Shown here in pieces: positions 22,080 to 33,274 of a stretch of 64,000 bases of DNA (positions are counted from its first letter, which is position 1; every line of letters begins with the position of its first letter). The notes under the pieces were generated by a model. It was not told where the DNA came from and made no database searches. It saw nothing but the letters and a program-made list of their open reading frames with translations. Both the position numbers and the translations under genes were made by a program. Source of the stretch: Notolepis coatsorum (taxonomy: Eukaryota > Chordata > Actinopteri > Aulopiformes > Paralepididae); contig OZ020587.1 in the NCBI GenBank assembly GCA_963971535.1, positions 156,272,177-156,336,176 of the forward strand. The letters run 5' to 3'.

Positions 22080-23953
22080 TGTAGCAGGGTGGATTATCCC
22101 TGCTTCGTGGGAACGGTTGCTGGCAGTCACAAGGTAGCTGGACACAGTAGAGCTCCGTCTGACTGCACCCTCGTCTTTGGGCCTGGAGCGTCAACCTGGG
22201 ACCCGGTAGTGAGAGTGAATGGGGCCCGGGATTTACCAACCTGGTTTGGTACTCTGGTCCTCCTAGCCTCTCCGGGGCGGTCAGCAGTACTCCCCAACTC
22301 GCTCTCACTTCCCTGATTACCTCCTTGGGCCCTCCCACACCTAGTGACTGATATGCCTAAATAGATTCGTCCCTCCCGCAAGCAGTACCCTCCCTTGATG
22401 ACCACTAGAAACCTTACAATGAAAAGGGGAGAGTTGGGTATGAAGGGGTTAATTGTATTAACGTTACCCACACCAAAAGAGTTGTTAAACGGCTCATGAA
22501 TGGACACGCACACAGAACTCCCATCTAATTCTTTAATGTTAATTCTACTGGTCAGTTACAATGATTTAATAATAGTGACCAAATGGACTGAAGTCCCACT
22601 ATAGTTCCGTTTGTAACTCCATACCTCATAAACACGTATATTATACACCCACTTCTGGGTTAATATCAGGGATAATATACTTCAATGTGTTTGACTCATC
22701 GCCCACGTCTGGGTCTTCACCCTGTATAATACCTCTGACAGGCTTTAATTATACGGCAAGAATAATACCTCTCTAGGCATTATTTATAATACACCAGGTC
22801 TGTAACCTCCCCACAGGGAAAGGGTTAATTAGATGGGAAAATATTATTAAACAAAACACGTTATCACACTCAAAGAAAATGAAAAGAAATCACAAGGTGG
22901 GCCCACAAAAACCTAACCAAGTCCTATGCTAATGCCGGCATGTATTGTTAATGGGGTACCCCTAGAACTGTGGTTAGCAACGTTAGCTTCGCCCGCAGGC
23001 TGCACCACACTATGTACTGTGTAATAGATCCGGAGCATTGATGCTCAATTGTACTCAACCCAAAATGGCGGCCGCGCCGCACCACCACCGTCCGGGTGGC
23101 AAGATGGCGTCGAACGCTCTCGTCGCGGGTGCTAGCAGGCTGGGCTGGAGCAGGAGCAGTAGTGAGCTGAGAGCGTGTGCTGGGTGTTGGCGACCTCTGC
23201 CGGTCGGGACGATCTCCCGTGTTGGCCTGAAGTCAGCCGGTGCAGAACGGTTGTAAACAGCCGGTGCAGAGTCGATGGCGCGCATATATAAACTCGCCCT
23301 CACTCACACTGAAGCTACACTCTGGGTCACTCTCAGCCCACCTGCTACACGATTATACTGTGGCGCAACGTGGTTGACTATACCACCGGTCTTCTTCAGC
23401 GCCTCGCGCTAGGGTTGCACTGGAGTCGATATAGTCGTTAGCCGCACGCTAATTATACCGTCACACTGCTACTGTAACCCGACAACTATGGACGTCAGTC
23501 CCGTGGCTCAGTCTCTCTTACTCACGCACTATCACGGATACTCCTATGATAACCCGTCGCTCGCTCCGGCGGGGCTCTCTGGGGGTTCTTTAACGGGGCT
23601 ATTCCAAAGCACCTCCTGTTGCAGCTGCGACCGTTCACAGCAACATCCCAAACAGAAGAGAGCTCGTCTCCCCTCTTCCGCCTCCATTTATTCCCTTCCC
23701 ATCTCTCTCGGACACTCTCTGCCTGCCACCGCCCCCTGCTGGTACCGCCTGCTAGTCACACAGAGAAAAGGATGATGAATATGGTCCAGTAACCCTGTTC
23801 ATAATACATATTCCAGCGATAGAAGAAGGAGGAGCTCGCGTCATTGTTCGTGAGAATATCAATGGAAACTAGTCAACATGTCTTTGTGCACAAAGGGGAG
23901 ATAAAAGGCAAGTCAGCACATCTGAATAATAGGCATATTTTCAAGTTGCTACA
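22080..23953 (-). repeat. Solo gypsy LTR, 1874 bp, with 4-bp TSD
   Basis: It starts TGTAGCA and ends TGCTACA and is flanked by CATG on both sides (22076-22079, 23954-23957). It matches the LTR at 9390-11273 in reverse orientation, with clear divergence and small indels. No internal element sequence remains, which fits LTR-LTR recombination. It lies 120 bp downstream of an intelectin exon, within the intron. Confidence 0.94.
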
Positions 23954-24189
23954 CATGTAGAACATGATAAAACTACTCTGACAAAGCCAGAAACCCTTGC
24001 AGCTATAGGTGTAACGATTGGTGTAGTGGTGGAGCCAAGTGCAGGACAAATGGGCAGGATTCAGATGATGAGCAAACCCAAACGGGGTATTTAATAAGGT
24101 CAGACAGGCAGGATACAGGAACACATGAGGAGAGCTCACTGACTACTCCAACAGAAGACCAACAAACTACAATACAAGTAGTGGCTTGG

Positions 24190-24723
24190 GATGGCAATAA
24201 ACACTGAACTAATAGAGTACAGCAACTTGCAATGGGCCTGGTCTACAAGATACACTACACGACCAAGGTACCCATGTACATGTCAAAATACTTCCCAAAG
24301 GTCAGTGAATACCACGATCACAATACCAGAGGGAGCTCCACAAATCATGTTAAACCCAGATTCGGCTCAAACAAGGGACTAAACATGTTTCGCAATTGCC
24401 ACATCAATGTGGAACGCCCTACACAAAGCTGTAAAGGAATGTGAATCACTACCCACTTTCAAAAGCACTCTCAAAGAACACCTACGGGAGACTGCAATTC
24501 GAAACTGGCCCCTACAAATGTCCTAACCCAGTTGTACAGTAAATTACCAAGTATGGCTTTGTCAGTATTCCAATGTACAGTGTACAGTGTCCCCCACCCC
24601 TGATGTAAACAAGAAGAAAGTCTTTCTCTGGTCTGCATCCCCTTAACAATTGTATGTATTGAGCTGTACTGTACTGTACCTATTCTGCAATCTGTTAATA
24701 AACTGTTCAATCAATCAATCAAT
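24190..24723 (+). mobile_element. LINE 3' fragment, 5'-truncated
   Basis: Pieces of a LINE C-terminus are readable in shifting frames: SEYHDHNTRGSS, then WNALHKAVKECESLPTFKSTLK (about 24410-24480). A 3' UTR follows, containing CTGCAATCTGTTAATAAA and a (TCAA)n tail at about 24707-24723. The same 3' end recurs at 63840-63981. Confidence 0.75.
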
Positions 24724-24943
24724 GGTAATCTGGAGGTTCCTGGTTCGATTCCCACTCCTCCCGGGCAGCATGTCGAAGTGTCCTTGAGCAAGACACTTAA
24801 CCCATAACTGCTCCCAATGAGCAGGTTGGCACCTTGCATGGTCGCCTCCACCGTCGATGTGTGAATGTGTGAGTGAATGGGTAAAATGTGAGGAACAAAT
24901 TGTAAAGCGCTTTGGATAAAAGCTGCTATATAAATGCACCATT
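24724..24943 (+). mobile_element. V-SINE-like fragment
   Basis: A B box GGTTCGATTCC (24742-24752) is followed by the conserved core TCCTTGAGCAAGACACTTAA and the tail AAAGCGCTTTGGATAAAAGC plus TATATAAATGCACC, typical of fish V-SINEs. The A-box half is missing, so it is 5'-truncated right against the LINE tail. Confidence 0.8.
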
Positions 24944-24971
24944 TTTTAATCGGACAAAGACTGACTAGGGG

Positions 24972-25415
24972 GGCGGATGGGTAGCGCCTGCCTACCACCG
25001 CAGAGACACTGGTATCGAATCCAGCTGTCGGCGGTACCTCCAGCTTGGTCGGTCGTCCATACTAACACAATTGGTAGCGTGTGGGAAGCCGGTGGGGTGT
25101 CTATCCTGGTCGTTGTAAACAGCGACTCCTACTGGTCGGTCGGGGCGCTTGCTCAGCGAGGAAGGGATCTGGGGGAGGTAGTGTGATCCTCCCACGCGTT
25201 ACACTCCTCCAGTGAGAGTCCTTGCTGTCAGGTGAAAAGAAGCGGCTGACTCCACATGTATCGGAGGAGACATGTGATAGTCTTCAACCCTCCCTAGACC
25301 GGCAAGTGGGGGAAAAAATGCACACAGCGACCAGGAAGGGAATTGGCATAACGACTAAATTGGGATGGGAGAAAGAAAATATAGAAAAAGGGGGAGAAAA
25401 AGTAGATTAAAAAAA
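24972..25415 (+). mobile_element. tRNA-derived SINE with 16-bp TSD
   Basis: A tRNA-like head (GGTAGCGCCTGCCTACC, then GGTATCGAATCCAGC) is followed by a body shared with 61241-61690 and, inverted, 62049-62516, and an A-rich 3' end. The TSD AAAGACTGACTAGGGG is exact at 24956-24971 and 25416-25431. Confidence 0.88.
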
Positions 25416-26103
25416 AAAGACTGACTAGGGGAGGTGACATATACTGTATACACACTGGAAAGATTACACATGGGAAACGGCTGGGCTGATTAAAAACATG
25501 ATACAGCTGGGGCACATAGAACTGCTGGACCTAGACAATGAAACAGAGGTTGGTGACAGAGACCGAGCAATGCAGAGGGCTGGGGATGAAATTGTGAGAA
25601 TATGACTATTGTGTAGATACCAGTATAAGAAGGACCTACAGATAATTTACCAAAAGAAAAATCAACTCTAAACCACACAATATATAAACCAAAAGACCAA
25701 AACAAAATATATAAACAATGTGCAATACTAGGTGGGGCTCTTTTGCCTAGAGATTACTGTTTAAATTCAGAATTTTGGACCCCTAGCCCTATTTCCCATT
25801 TTTACCAATCATGTGTCAAGGGGGGAATCAAACCAGGTGATAGGGTCAGGATTGGCGCATAGTGGGAGGGGAACGCTGCATAGGTGTCTAGCTGTAGTGT
25901 GTGTGAGGAGGCATGGGGTGGCGCAGGGGGTGGAAGGAATGGTTTCTCCAGAAATTACATTATAGTGGCATGGTTGTAGATTTCATTCCTAACTGTCTAT
26001 GTTCTATTTTGTCCCTACAGAAAGTGTCCACTTACATATGTGTTTTTATTTGTAGAGCAGAATAGTTTTGCCGACGCTGTTCTCCCTGTGTGCCTTGTCA
26101 TAG

Positions 26104-26224
26104 AAATACCCAGTGGCGTATAATGTGGGGGATTGCAGAACCGGTCATGGACCTTCTATTCCCATTGTCTATGATCTTGGAAGCGGGGAAAGCAATGACC
26201 TGTTATATGGACCACACTCAAGAG
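26104..26224 (+). CDS. itln: Intelectin, second visible exon
   Basis: 40 codons plus one base encode KYPVAYNVGDCRTGHGPSIP through LLYGPHSR. The acceptor is CATAG and the donor GTAAGA. The split Gly codon is completed by the next exon. The GPSIPIVYDLGS segment corresponds to the conserved part of the intelectin fold between the WHVP exon and the C-terminal carbohydrate-binding exons. The frame shows no stops or indels. Confidence 0.93.
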
Positions 26225-27565
26225 GTAAGACCTATGAAAGAATAAACACATATACAAATACATTACAGGAATAACGACCATGTAGACTCGCGTAATATGA
26301 TGATTGTTAAGACTCAACGATTAAATGACTTACTCATTCCACAAACATTTAATATCTTACTTATATGACCATAAGGTGGACAACATGCACGCCCACACAC
26401 ACACACACACATGATATAAATTTACATAATTTGTTGTACAGTACACATGGTTGGGAAGGTTACTTTTAAAATGAATCCCGATACAGATCACTGATTACCT
26501 GCTTACACAAATACAATTAGTAATGGAATCCATTGGACTACTCCAACACAGTAATGTAACTTTTACTTTAGAATTATTCTGCCTCTTACCAAGCAGGAGG
26601 AGTTGAGCTGGAAGCCAGGAGAAGATGGGCAGTGACTGGTCATCACTGCCAACCCTCTAACTGGGGGACGCTGTGGTTCAGGGTCAAAGTCAGGAAGGTT
26701 GAACGCCACGTGACGACATCTTCTCCTGGCCGAAAGCAACTAAGATGTGACTGAAGGTGTCACATGTGAAATTCAGGCATCATAGCTGCATGGGGGAGGG
26801 GTGAGGGGAGGTACAGGTAGTAGAAGACATACAGGTACAGGTCACAGAACTATAGTACAGTGATAGGTAGAATAAAAAGGCAGTGTAAACAATATAATTA
26901 ACTCTGGACATGCGCATATGGGCAACAAGGTGCAAGATGATGGTATGTATGCCCTCTCAGTTATATTTGCCCTACAATAAATAGTTAAAATATATAATCT
27001 AATCTAAATCGAATCTAATATATAATCTAAACACTAAATGCTAAATGTATAAAATATATAATCTAAATCTAATCTATAATCTAAAAATGCTAAATATATG
27101 GTCCGATGAAGTATACAGTATTCACATAAGGTGCGGTATGCATAAGGTAATTATATTGTCCTTTTAGGTGGGAGTCAGCTACACACTCAATCAGATTTCA
27201 ATGTATGACACATCATTTGAAAGCTTACATTCTGTACTTTTATAATATATACAAATCAAACCAAGGGAGACATGGGCCACCAATAGCTGGACACAGTCAC
27301 ATTTATTCCAATTCACAAACGGTCAGCTGAATAATGTTATTATCGTCTATAATCATTGTTTCAAGCAGTAGGCTACATAATTACTTTTGTGTTCTTAATC
27401 TTGCCATCAACATGCCGTCCCCCCCCTTTAAACATGCTTCTGAGTAATCCAAAAGTGTTTTTTTCTCAGTAACTCCAACGACATTTTTGTAATTTAAGTA
27501 CTGTAATCTAGTTACATGTAAACTGTTACTATTCAGTTTAAAGCATCCCTGAAATTTTCCTACAG
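26225..27565 (+). other. Intelectin intron
   Basis: Mostly unique AT-rich sequence. It holds a short (CA)n run at about 26394-26412 and a cluster of ATCTAA/TATAATC words at 26990-27080 that looks like a degenerate simple repeat. No other feature seen. Confidence 0.8.
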
Positions 27566-27675
27566 GTGAATCGGATCCAGGATATATCACTTTCAGAGCA
27601 ATCAACTCAGAGAGGGCAGCCACTGGAATCTGCTCTGGTCTCAAAACGAAACCCAACAAATGCAACCTTGAGCAT
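27566..27675 (+). CDS. itln: Intelectin, third visible exon
   Basis: 110 bp: two bases complete a Gly codon, then 36 codons encode ESDPGYITFRAINSERAATG through NKCNLEH. The acceptor is TACAG and the donor GTAAGT. The terminal CNLEH carries the Asn, Glu and His that match human intelectin-1 N260, E262 and H263 (calcium and ligand site, numbering from memory). Cysteines expected for the family's disulfides are present. Confidence 0.93.
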
Positions 27676-28069
27676 GTAAGTGAAATTGGCGCTATAGAGC
27701 ACAGTAATAGAAAAGGGGTCCCCGAAAAAAGAACACAAAAAGAGTGCACTGGAGGTGTGTATATGCCAGTGGTTCTCAACGAGGGGGTCACTAAAAGTTA
27801 GCCCAATGAGAGAATGTACAAAAATTACTATTCTGATCACATCTTTTCTGCTATCTCTCCACCTACAGCCTACAGTACAGTATAGACAGTTATGGAATTC
27901 TGGACTAAATTGTATCAAACAACAAATATCTTCTCAAATGGAGGTGACCTAATGTCTATCAATGTGGGGGTCCTTGACGTGACATTTAGAGAGAATAGCG
28001 CCACCATGATGCCAGATGACTTCACAGGCCTCCTTGCTATTGTAAGGCAAGCATATTTTTCAAGTTTGG

Positions 28070-28175
28070 TAATCAGCATTTGCAAGTAAAGAATCACTTC
28101 CTGTTAAGCATGTGTTTTTCCAAAATTGTATTGGATCTGGCAGTCATAGTTTGGCCTATCAATGATCTAAATGAC
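28070..28175 (+). other. Donor of a templated insertion
   Basis: These 106 bp reappear without a visible mismatch at 35315-35420, between the two copies of the 4.65-kb duplication. Here the segment sits in ordinary intron sequence, so this copy is the probable source. Confidence 0.9.
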
Positions 28176-29066
28176 ACATCTAAAGATGTTTCAACACAGC
28201 AAGTCTGGTGAGAATCATGTGAACAGGGTTATGGAGTAGGGAAGATAGTGTTTTTCCAAAAGGTCAAGATGGCAGAAATTCCAATATTGGCGGATTACAC
28301 AAGTCCTCCATGAGCATGCATCTCTGAATACCAGTTCCATGGTTGTATGACAAACTAATCAGGAGATACATTCATTTGAACATTTTAACTGTGGCCTAAA
28401 GGTGGCACTAGAGGGTCACAGGGTCGTCAATAGGCTTCTCCCACTAAGGGTCATGAATGTGCACTGTAAATTTGAAAAGATTTGAATGAAAGCTATTTGA
28501 GATACACAACATTTTTAAATGTAAAGTTTGGCCTGATGGTGGCACTAGAGGAAAGGTCATCATGGGGCCACCGAAATCAATAGTTTATTAACCCTAGTTT
28601 AAAAACCCTAAGCCTCTACGGGTCATGAATGTGCACCACCAATTTGAAAATATCTGAATGAAAGGTATCTGAGTTATCGTGCTAATACATATGATCTGTT
28701 GCCAGTCGCAGCAGTCGGGATGAATCCATAATATGCCCATCAGTTTTTTGACTTGCTAGACCCAATTTCCTCTGTCTCCAACTACACTCAGAGATATGGC
28801 TATGCCACTGCTTTAGTTGTGGTCCTTTTCTTGATTTTCCAGTATCTATTTTAATGTGTGCGCGTGTGTCCATTTTTGTAAAGGCAATAAGGCACGTAGA
28901 GCAACGCTGTTTTGCAGGCTGCGATGTAGAGGTGTAACGGAGGTACCGCAGTATATCCACAGTCACGGGTACAAGTAGTGACGTGGCTGTGGATGGTAAG
29001 CGGTACTGCAAGTAAACTCACTCCCCAGAGGCATCCAGACCCGGAAGCAAGCAGTGAATTCACTTC

Positions 29067-29120
29067 TTGCTTAGTGGTCTGTGATGCCGCCCGCGACGCC
29101 GGCGTCCGGGGTTCAACTCC
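29067..29120 (+). promoter_or_regulatory. tRNA-like A and B boxes inside the TRIM LTR
   Basis: TTGCTTAGTGG (29067-29077) resembles a pol III A box and GGTTCAACTCC (29110-29120) a B box, 32 bp apart as in tRNAs. The same pair recurs in the second and third LTRs. I cannot draw a full cloverleaf with a paired acceptor stem, so this is a tRNA-like promoter candidate and not a tRNA gene. Confidence 0.65.
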
Positions 29121-29192
29121 CACTCAGGGCGATCCCTTAACAGGGGTCGAATCGACTTTAAACACAACGCAGACAAGATCACACCGGCTACA

Positions 29193-29243
29193 TGTGGTGC
29201 CGTGACCCGGATGCCCTGGGTGGAGTGAGTTTAGTGGGGTGAG
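29193..29243 (+). promoter_or_regulatory. First TRIM interior: primer site plus polypurine tract
   Basis: 51 bp in total. The primer-binding site occupies 29195-29212 and the G-rich tract about 29230-29243. In the second interior (29502-29554) the primer site has a small insertion (GTTAGACCCGG instead of GTGACCCGG). Confidence 0.85.
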
Positions 29244-30205
29244 TGTAACGGAGGTACCGCAGTATATCCACAGTCACGGGTACAAGTAGTGACGTGGCTG
29301 TGGATGGTAAGCGGTACTGCAAGTAAACTCACTCCCCAGAGGCATCCAGACCCGGAAGCAAGCAGTGAATTCACTTCTTGCTTAGTGGTCTGTGATGCCG
29401 CCCGCGACGCCGGCGTCCGGGGTTCAACTCCCACTCAGGCGATCCCTTAACAGGGGTCGAATCGACTAAAACACAACGCAGACAAGATCACACCGGCTAC
29501 ATGTGGTGCCGTTAGACCCGGATGCCCTGGGTGGAGTGAGTTTAGTGGGGTGAGTGTAACGGAGGTACCGCAGTATATCCACAGTCACGGGTACAAGTAG
29601 TGACGTGGCTGTGGATGGTAAGCGGTACTGCAAGTAAACTCACTCCCCAGAGGCATCCAGACCCGGAAGCAAGCAGTGAATTCACTTCTTGCTTAGTGGT
29701 CTGTGATGCCGCCCGCGACGCCGGCGTCCGGGGTTCAACTCCCACTCAGGGCGATCCCTTAACAGGGGTCGAATCGACTTTAAACACAACGCAGACAAGA
29801 TCACACCGGCTACAGAGGCGTAGAGGCAGCTCTGTGTGTGTGGGACTGTGTTGCTGCAGCCCATTATTAACTCTAGTAGCCTACATTGTCGTTTGAAAAT
29901 CGTGTTTTTTTTTGGCTCTACTGAACACTCAATACGTGTATGTTATACAATAATTATACCTCAAGATATTTACCGCAAACGACAACTTAAACTTTAAACT
30001 TAACCCTAACCCTAACCGTGAACCCCCTGCAAATAAAGTGAGAGCGCCATAGAGCAAACCGTACTCGGACCTCCCAAGATCTCAGTTCGGTTCACTTCTC
30101 GGGGGTCTGAGTTTGAGTTAGAGTGTTCACGTTATGCACAAAGAAAATGCTGAGTCAAGGTCAAAATGCTGAGTCCATTGAGTGTGAAAACACCAGTCTG
30201 TGTAA

Positions 30206-30394
<189 letters not shown>

Positions 30395-30399
30395 CCCAT

Positions 30400-30475
30400 T
30401 AATTACCACGCTACAGAAGGTTAACCTTTCACTACCACACTACAGAAGGTTAACCTTTCACTACCGCATTAACCA
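30400..30475 (+). repeat. 29-bp tandem repeat in the intelectin 3' UTR
   Basis: Units containing GGTTAACCTTTCACTACC lie immediately after the stop codon, with GAAGG at 30416 and 30445. The inverse of this unit (GGTAGTGAAAGGTTAACC-like) forms the 31-bp minisatellite at 62801-62936. Confidence 0.75.
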
Positions 30476-30717
30476 TCTAATGAGTTAACGTTCTAAAAGG
30501 GATATCTTGCTAAATGTAAAATTCAGATTATCTCAGTTTAGCTTTGATTAGCAACTTATTTTTAAGGTGTTTTTTCCGGTATTTGTGTGTATCCTATCCT
30601 TTTGAAATACAAATGTATGCATTGCTGTGCATCTACACTGTAGTTAGTCAACTGTTGATTCATACCTGCAAACAAATGTTTTTACTTGAGTATACCATCG
30701 TGACACACACTGAGTCG

Positions 30718-31091
30718 GGGCGGCGTGGCTCAGGGGTAGAGCGGGTCGTCCAATGATCGAAGGGTTGGTGGTTCGAATCCGGCTCAAGCCCATGTCCATC
30801 CCACTGCCGTTGTGTCCTTGGGCAAGACACTTAACCTACTTGCCTCGTATGAATGTGTATGCATGTGAATGAATGTTGGTGGTGGTCGGAGGGGCCGTAG
30901 GCGATGATTATTCGCCACGCTTCCGTGAGTCTGCTTCAGGGCAGCTCTGGCTGCAATTGTAGCTTACCACCACCGGTATGACTGTGTTATGAACGAATAA
31001 TGGACTCTGTAAGCGCTCTGGGGTCTCTGGGGTGTCACAAAGAGCGCTATATAAATCCAATCTATTATTATTATTATTATTATTATTATTT
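30718..31091 (+). mobile_element. V-SINE-type SINE (copy 1; copy 2 at 35491-35864)
   Basis: The tRNA-like head has an A box TGGCTCAGGGGTAGAGCGGG and a B box GGTTCGAATCC. The core contains TCCTTGGGCAAGACACTTAA. The tail reads AAAGAGCGCTATATAAATCC and ends in (ATT)n. It looks full length. The second copy arose by the segmental duplication, not by a second insertion. Confidence 0.88.
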
Positions 31092-31753
31092 CAGTCTGGC
31101 TTTCTATGGGGATGTTGCCAGATTAGCTTGAGAAGTCTAAAATCCTTCATATACTTAATGATTATATCCCAACCTGGCAACTGGGAACGTAAAACTCCTC
31201 AGTAACTGCGCAGTCAGCCCAGAAAGGTTCCCAAAATGAAATAAATATTCTTGAAAATGTCTCTCCATCTAGTGTGAAATATTTCCCATTTAAGACTAAA
31301 AGCCACAGCAGCAATCACCATGCATCTCTCTCTCAGTGTAACTAGCATAATATTTGCAGTTGAGTCACAGTTGTGATGTAATTGGTATTTGGATGATATA
31401 TATGAATATTTTATTATGGCACTTGTGTCTTATGAAGTTGATTGTGAGCTATGAGCTACAAAGAATGATTAAAGGTCATTGTATTGTATTTCTATCCATC
31501 TGTAGTGTTTTCCCAGTCTTAATACTGTCAGGTATGTTGATTGCATTTAATGTAACACGGCATATGGGCTGTTTGAGTATTTAGACCATCTTTTCTTGAA
31601 TAATAAACTGGATCATACGATGCTTCTTGTCAGTTGTGATATGATATTTACTATATATGATAAACTGTTGTTTTCCCACCATGTATGGCAGGCCATTTTT
31701 ATAAAGGTGAAGGGTCAAAAGACACATGAAAATAGCCATGCCGGGGCGTTTGA
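31092..31753. other. Non-coding (copy 1 of duplicated segment)
   Basis: No gene recognised. Short open frames such as 31354-31584 are preserved in copy 2 at 36127-36357 only because the DNA is duplicated. They carry no known motif. Confidence 0.5.
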
Positions 31754-32116
31754 AGCCTTTTTACAACGCATCCGCGTTTCCGGGTTCCCGTTTTGCGCTC
31801 TGATTGGCCAGGTCATGTGACATGAGCGCCAATCGTGGGACGGCAAGTTTCTACACTGGTTAAGCTTAGGCACTCTTCGAAGTTGGTTAAGGTTAAAGTT
31901 TGTCTTAGAGCGTGACGGCAAGTTCTTTCGCCGGTTAAGCTTAGGCACTCTTTCGAAGTTGGTTAAGGTTAGAGTTTGTCTTAGAGCATGGCGATAGAAC
32001 GCCAGGTAGTTTGCAGGCTGTTCGACGCGGAAATGGGCAAACACGCTATTGGGCGCACATGTCACATGACCTGGTCAATCAGAGCGCCGGAAACGCGGAT
32101 GCGTTGTAAAAAGGCT
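31754..32116. mobile_element. Fold-back MITE (copy 1; copy 2 at 36527-36889)
   Basis: Long inverted ends start AGCCTTTTTACAACGCATCC and extend about 60 bp with one 12-bp insertion in the left arm, through TCAGAGCGC and ACATGACCTGG. Between them is a direct repeat of about 70 bp beginning GGTTAAGCTTAGGCACTC (31859 and 31936). A TSD is not resolved. Confidence 0.78.
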
Positions 32117-32334
32117 ACACGCTGCCGGGGCACCCAAGTGGCGACCCATGTAACGTGCTGCGCCGCGAAGCGGCCGACCCGGGTTTGATTCCCGGACCCG
32201 TCGTCATTTGCCGAATGTCTTCCCCCCCCGCTCTGTCTCCCGTTCTTCCTCTCTCTCTCTCTCTACCGGACTGCCCGGTAGTAAAAACAATACAAAAATC
32301 TACCAAAAACATAATAAATTTTTTTTATAAATAA
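32117..32334 (+). mobile_element. tRNA-derived SINE (copy 1; copy 2 at 36890-37109)
   Basis: The head has a conserved B box, GGGTTTGATTCCC here and GGGTTCGATTCCC in copy 2. A CT-rich stretch follows, then an A-rich end (ACAATACAAAAATC). The B-box C-to-T change in copy 1 is one of the differences between the duplicates. Confidence 0.7.
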
Positions 32335-32599
32335 ATAGCCATGCCAATTTATCCCTATGGTTAACTCGTCTTGGAGGCATGACTTTGACTATACACGTTG
32401 ATATTAGTGCAGAGCTTTCACCAGCCAGCATGGCATCTACCACACCCACAGCTAGTGTCACAAGTGGTCACAGGATAGTTCCTGTGTTTTATTGATGTTT
32501 TTTTTTTTTTTTTTTTACTAAAGACTGACTGCCATTACCCCCCCATGTTCTGTGAAGGCCTTACTAGGAATATTAACATTGACTATTTTTTATTAAAAA

Positions 32600-32862
32600 A
32601 AATTACCCAGGGACAGTGCACATTAATCAACATCTTCAGTTTCCACATCAATGTAAATGTGCCAGAGTTAGCTAATGAGCTAGTTTTCATCTGTAGTCCC
32701 TGTCTAACATGCATGTCTTTATGGTGTGTGAGGAAACCGGAGTACACAGGGAGAAAACGCAAACTCCACACAGAAAGTCCCCCTGCTGGGGTTCGAACCC
32801 AGGACCTTCTTGCTGTGAGGCAGCAGTGCCACCGTGCCGTCCTATGGGTTGCACCAATCCTG
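32600..32862 (-). mobile_element. tRNA-derived SINE, antisense (copy 2 at 37376-37638)
   Basis: Read on the - strand it begins GACGGCACGGTGGCACTGC, has the B box GGGTTCGAACCCC, then TTCTGTGTGGAGTTTGCG and CCTCACACACC, a common fish SINE body. The A box is shortened. Confidence 0.75.
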
Positions 32863-33274
32863 GTTTAGACCTAATCTATGGTTAGTAAATCAGCGTTTAA
32901 CTTGTTTATATTTAATCAGAGATGTGTTGCACATCTTAATTTTAACCTTGGATTAATTAAACAGGTTTAAACAATGATTAAATAGGATAAATTCATGTTG
33001 GATTACTTGTAAACAACTTGGAACAAATTTCTCTAACCTTTTCAAGTAAAACCCATCTGTTATTACTGCGCTCTGGTGAAGGATATGGCAGGCTTTTGTT
33101 GTGAGTATAAAAAGTGAATTAAGTATGTGGATACCTTTATTCATGGCCTTAAAAAGTGTTTAGTTTAACCTCTTAATGTTCCGGCAGCCCGCCTGCATCG
33201 CAGCACATTTGCCCTTGTCTGTCGCCATCATGCTGTGTTATTGTCTTTCAACCAACACCGGTTGAAAGCTAAAA

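Larger units (their letters stand above)
21960..26103 (+). other. Intelectin intron filled with mobile elements
   Basis: This 4.1-kb intron holds the inverted solo gypsy LTR (22080-23953), a LINE 3' fragment, a V-SINE fragment and a tRNA-SINE with TSD. The stretch 23958-24190 has an LTR-like look (CAGGATTCAGATGATGAGC) but is unassigned. I see nothing recognisable in 25432-26090. The intron ends in a CATAG acceptor. Confidence 0.85.
28933..29814 (+). mobile_element. Miniature LTR element (TRIM) with three LTRs
   Basis: Three LTRs of 260, 258 and 260 bp (28933-29192, 29244-29501, 29555-29814), each TGTAACGG to GGCTACA, alternate with two internal regions of 51 and 53 bp. Each interior opens with a primer site two bases after the LTR (TGGTGCCGTGACCCGGAT in the first) and closes with a polypurine-like TTTAGTGGGGTGAG. 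The 4-bp TSD GAGG flanks the array (28929-28932, 29815-29818). The primer site matches the tRNA-His type (TGGTGCCGTGACTCGGAT) except at one base. No coding capacity. Three LTRs with two interiors fits recombination between two elements or circular/tandem DNA. Confidence 0.9.

Noticed and set aside
29060-29130. A tRNA gene
   Set aside because: A- and B-box-like sequences are present but I cannot pair an acceptor stem; the sequence is part of an LTR.
28851-29864. Repeated - strand frames starting MGVEPRTPASRAASQTTK
   Set aside because: They read antisense through the TRIM LTRs and recur only because the LTR is present three times.
33165-33200. piggyBac-like end TTAACCTCTTAATGTTCC
   Set aside because: No inverted partner with TTAA was found nearby, and both duplicated copies lack one.
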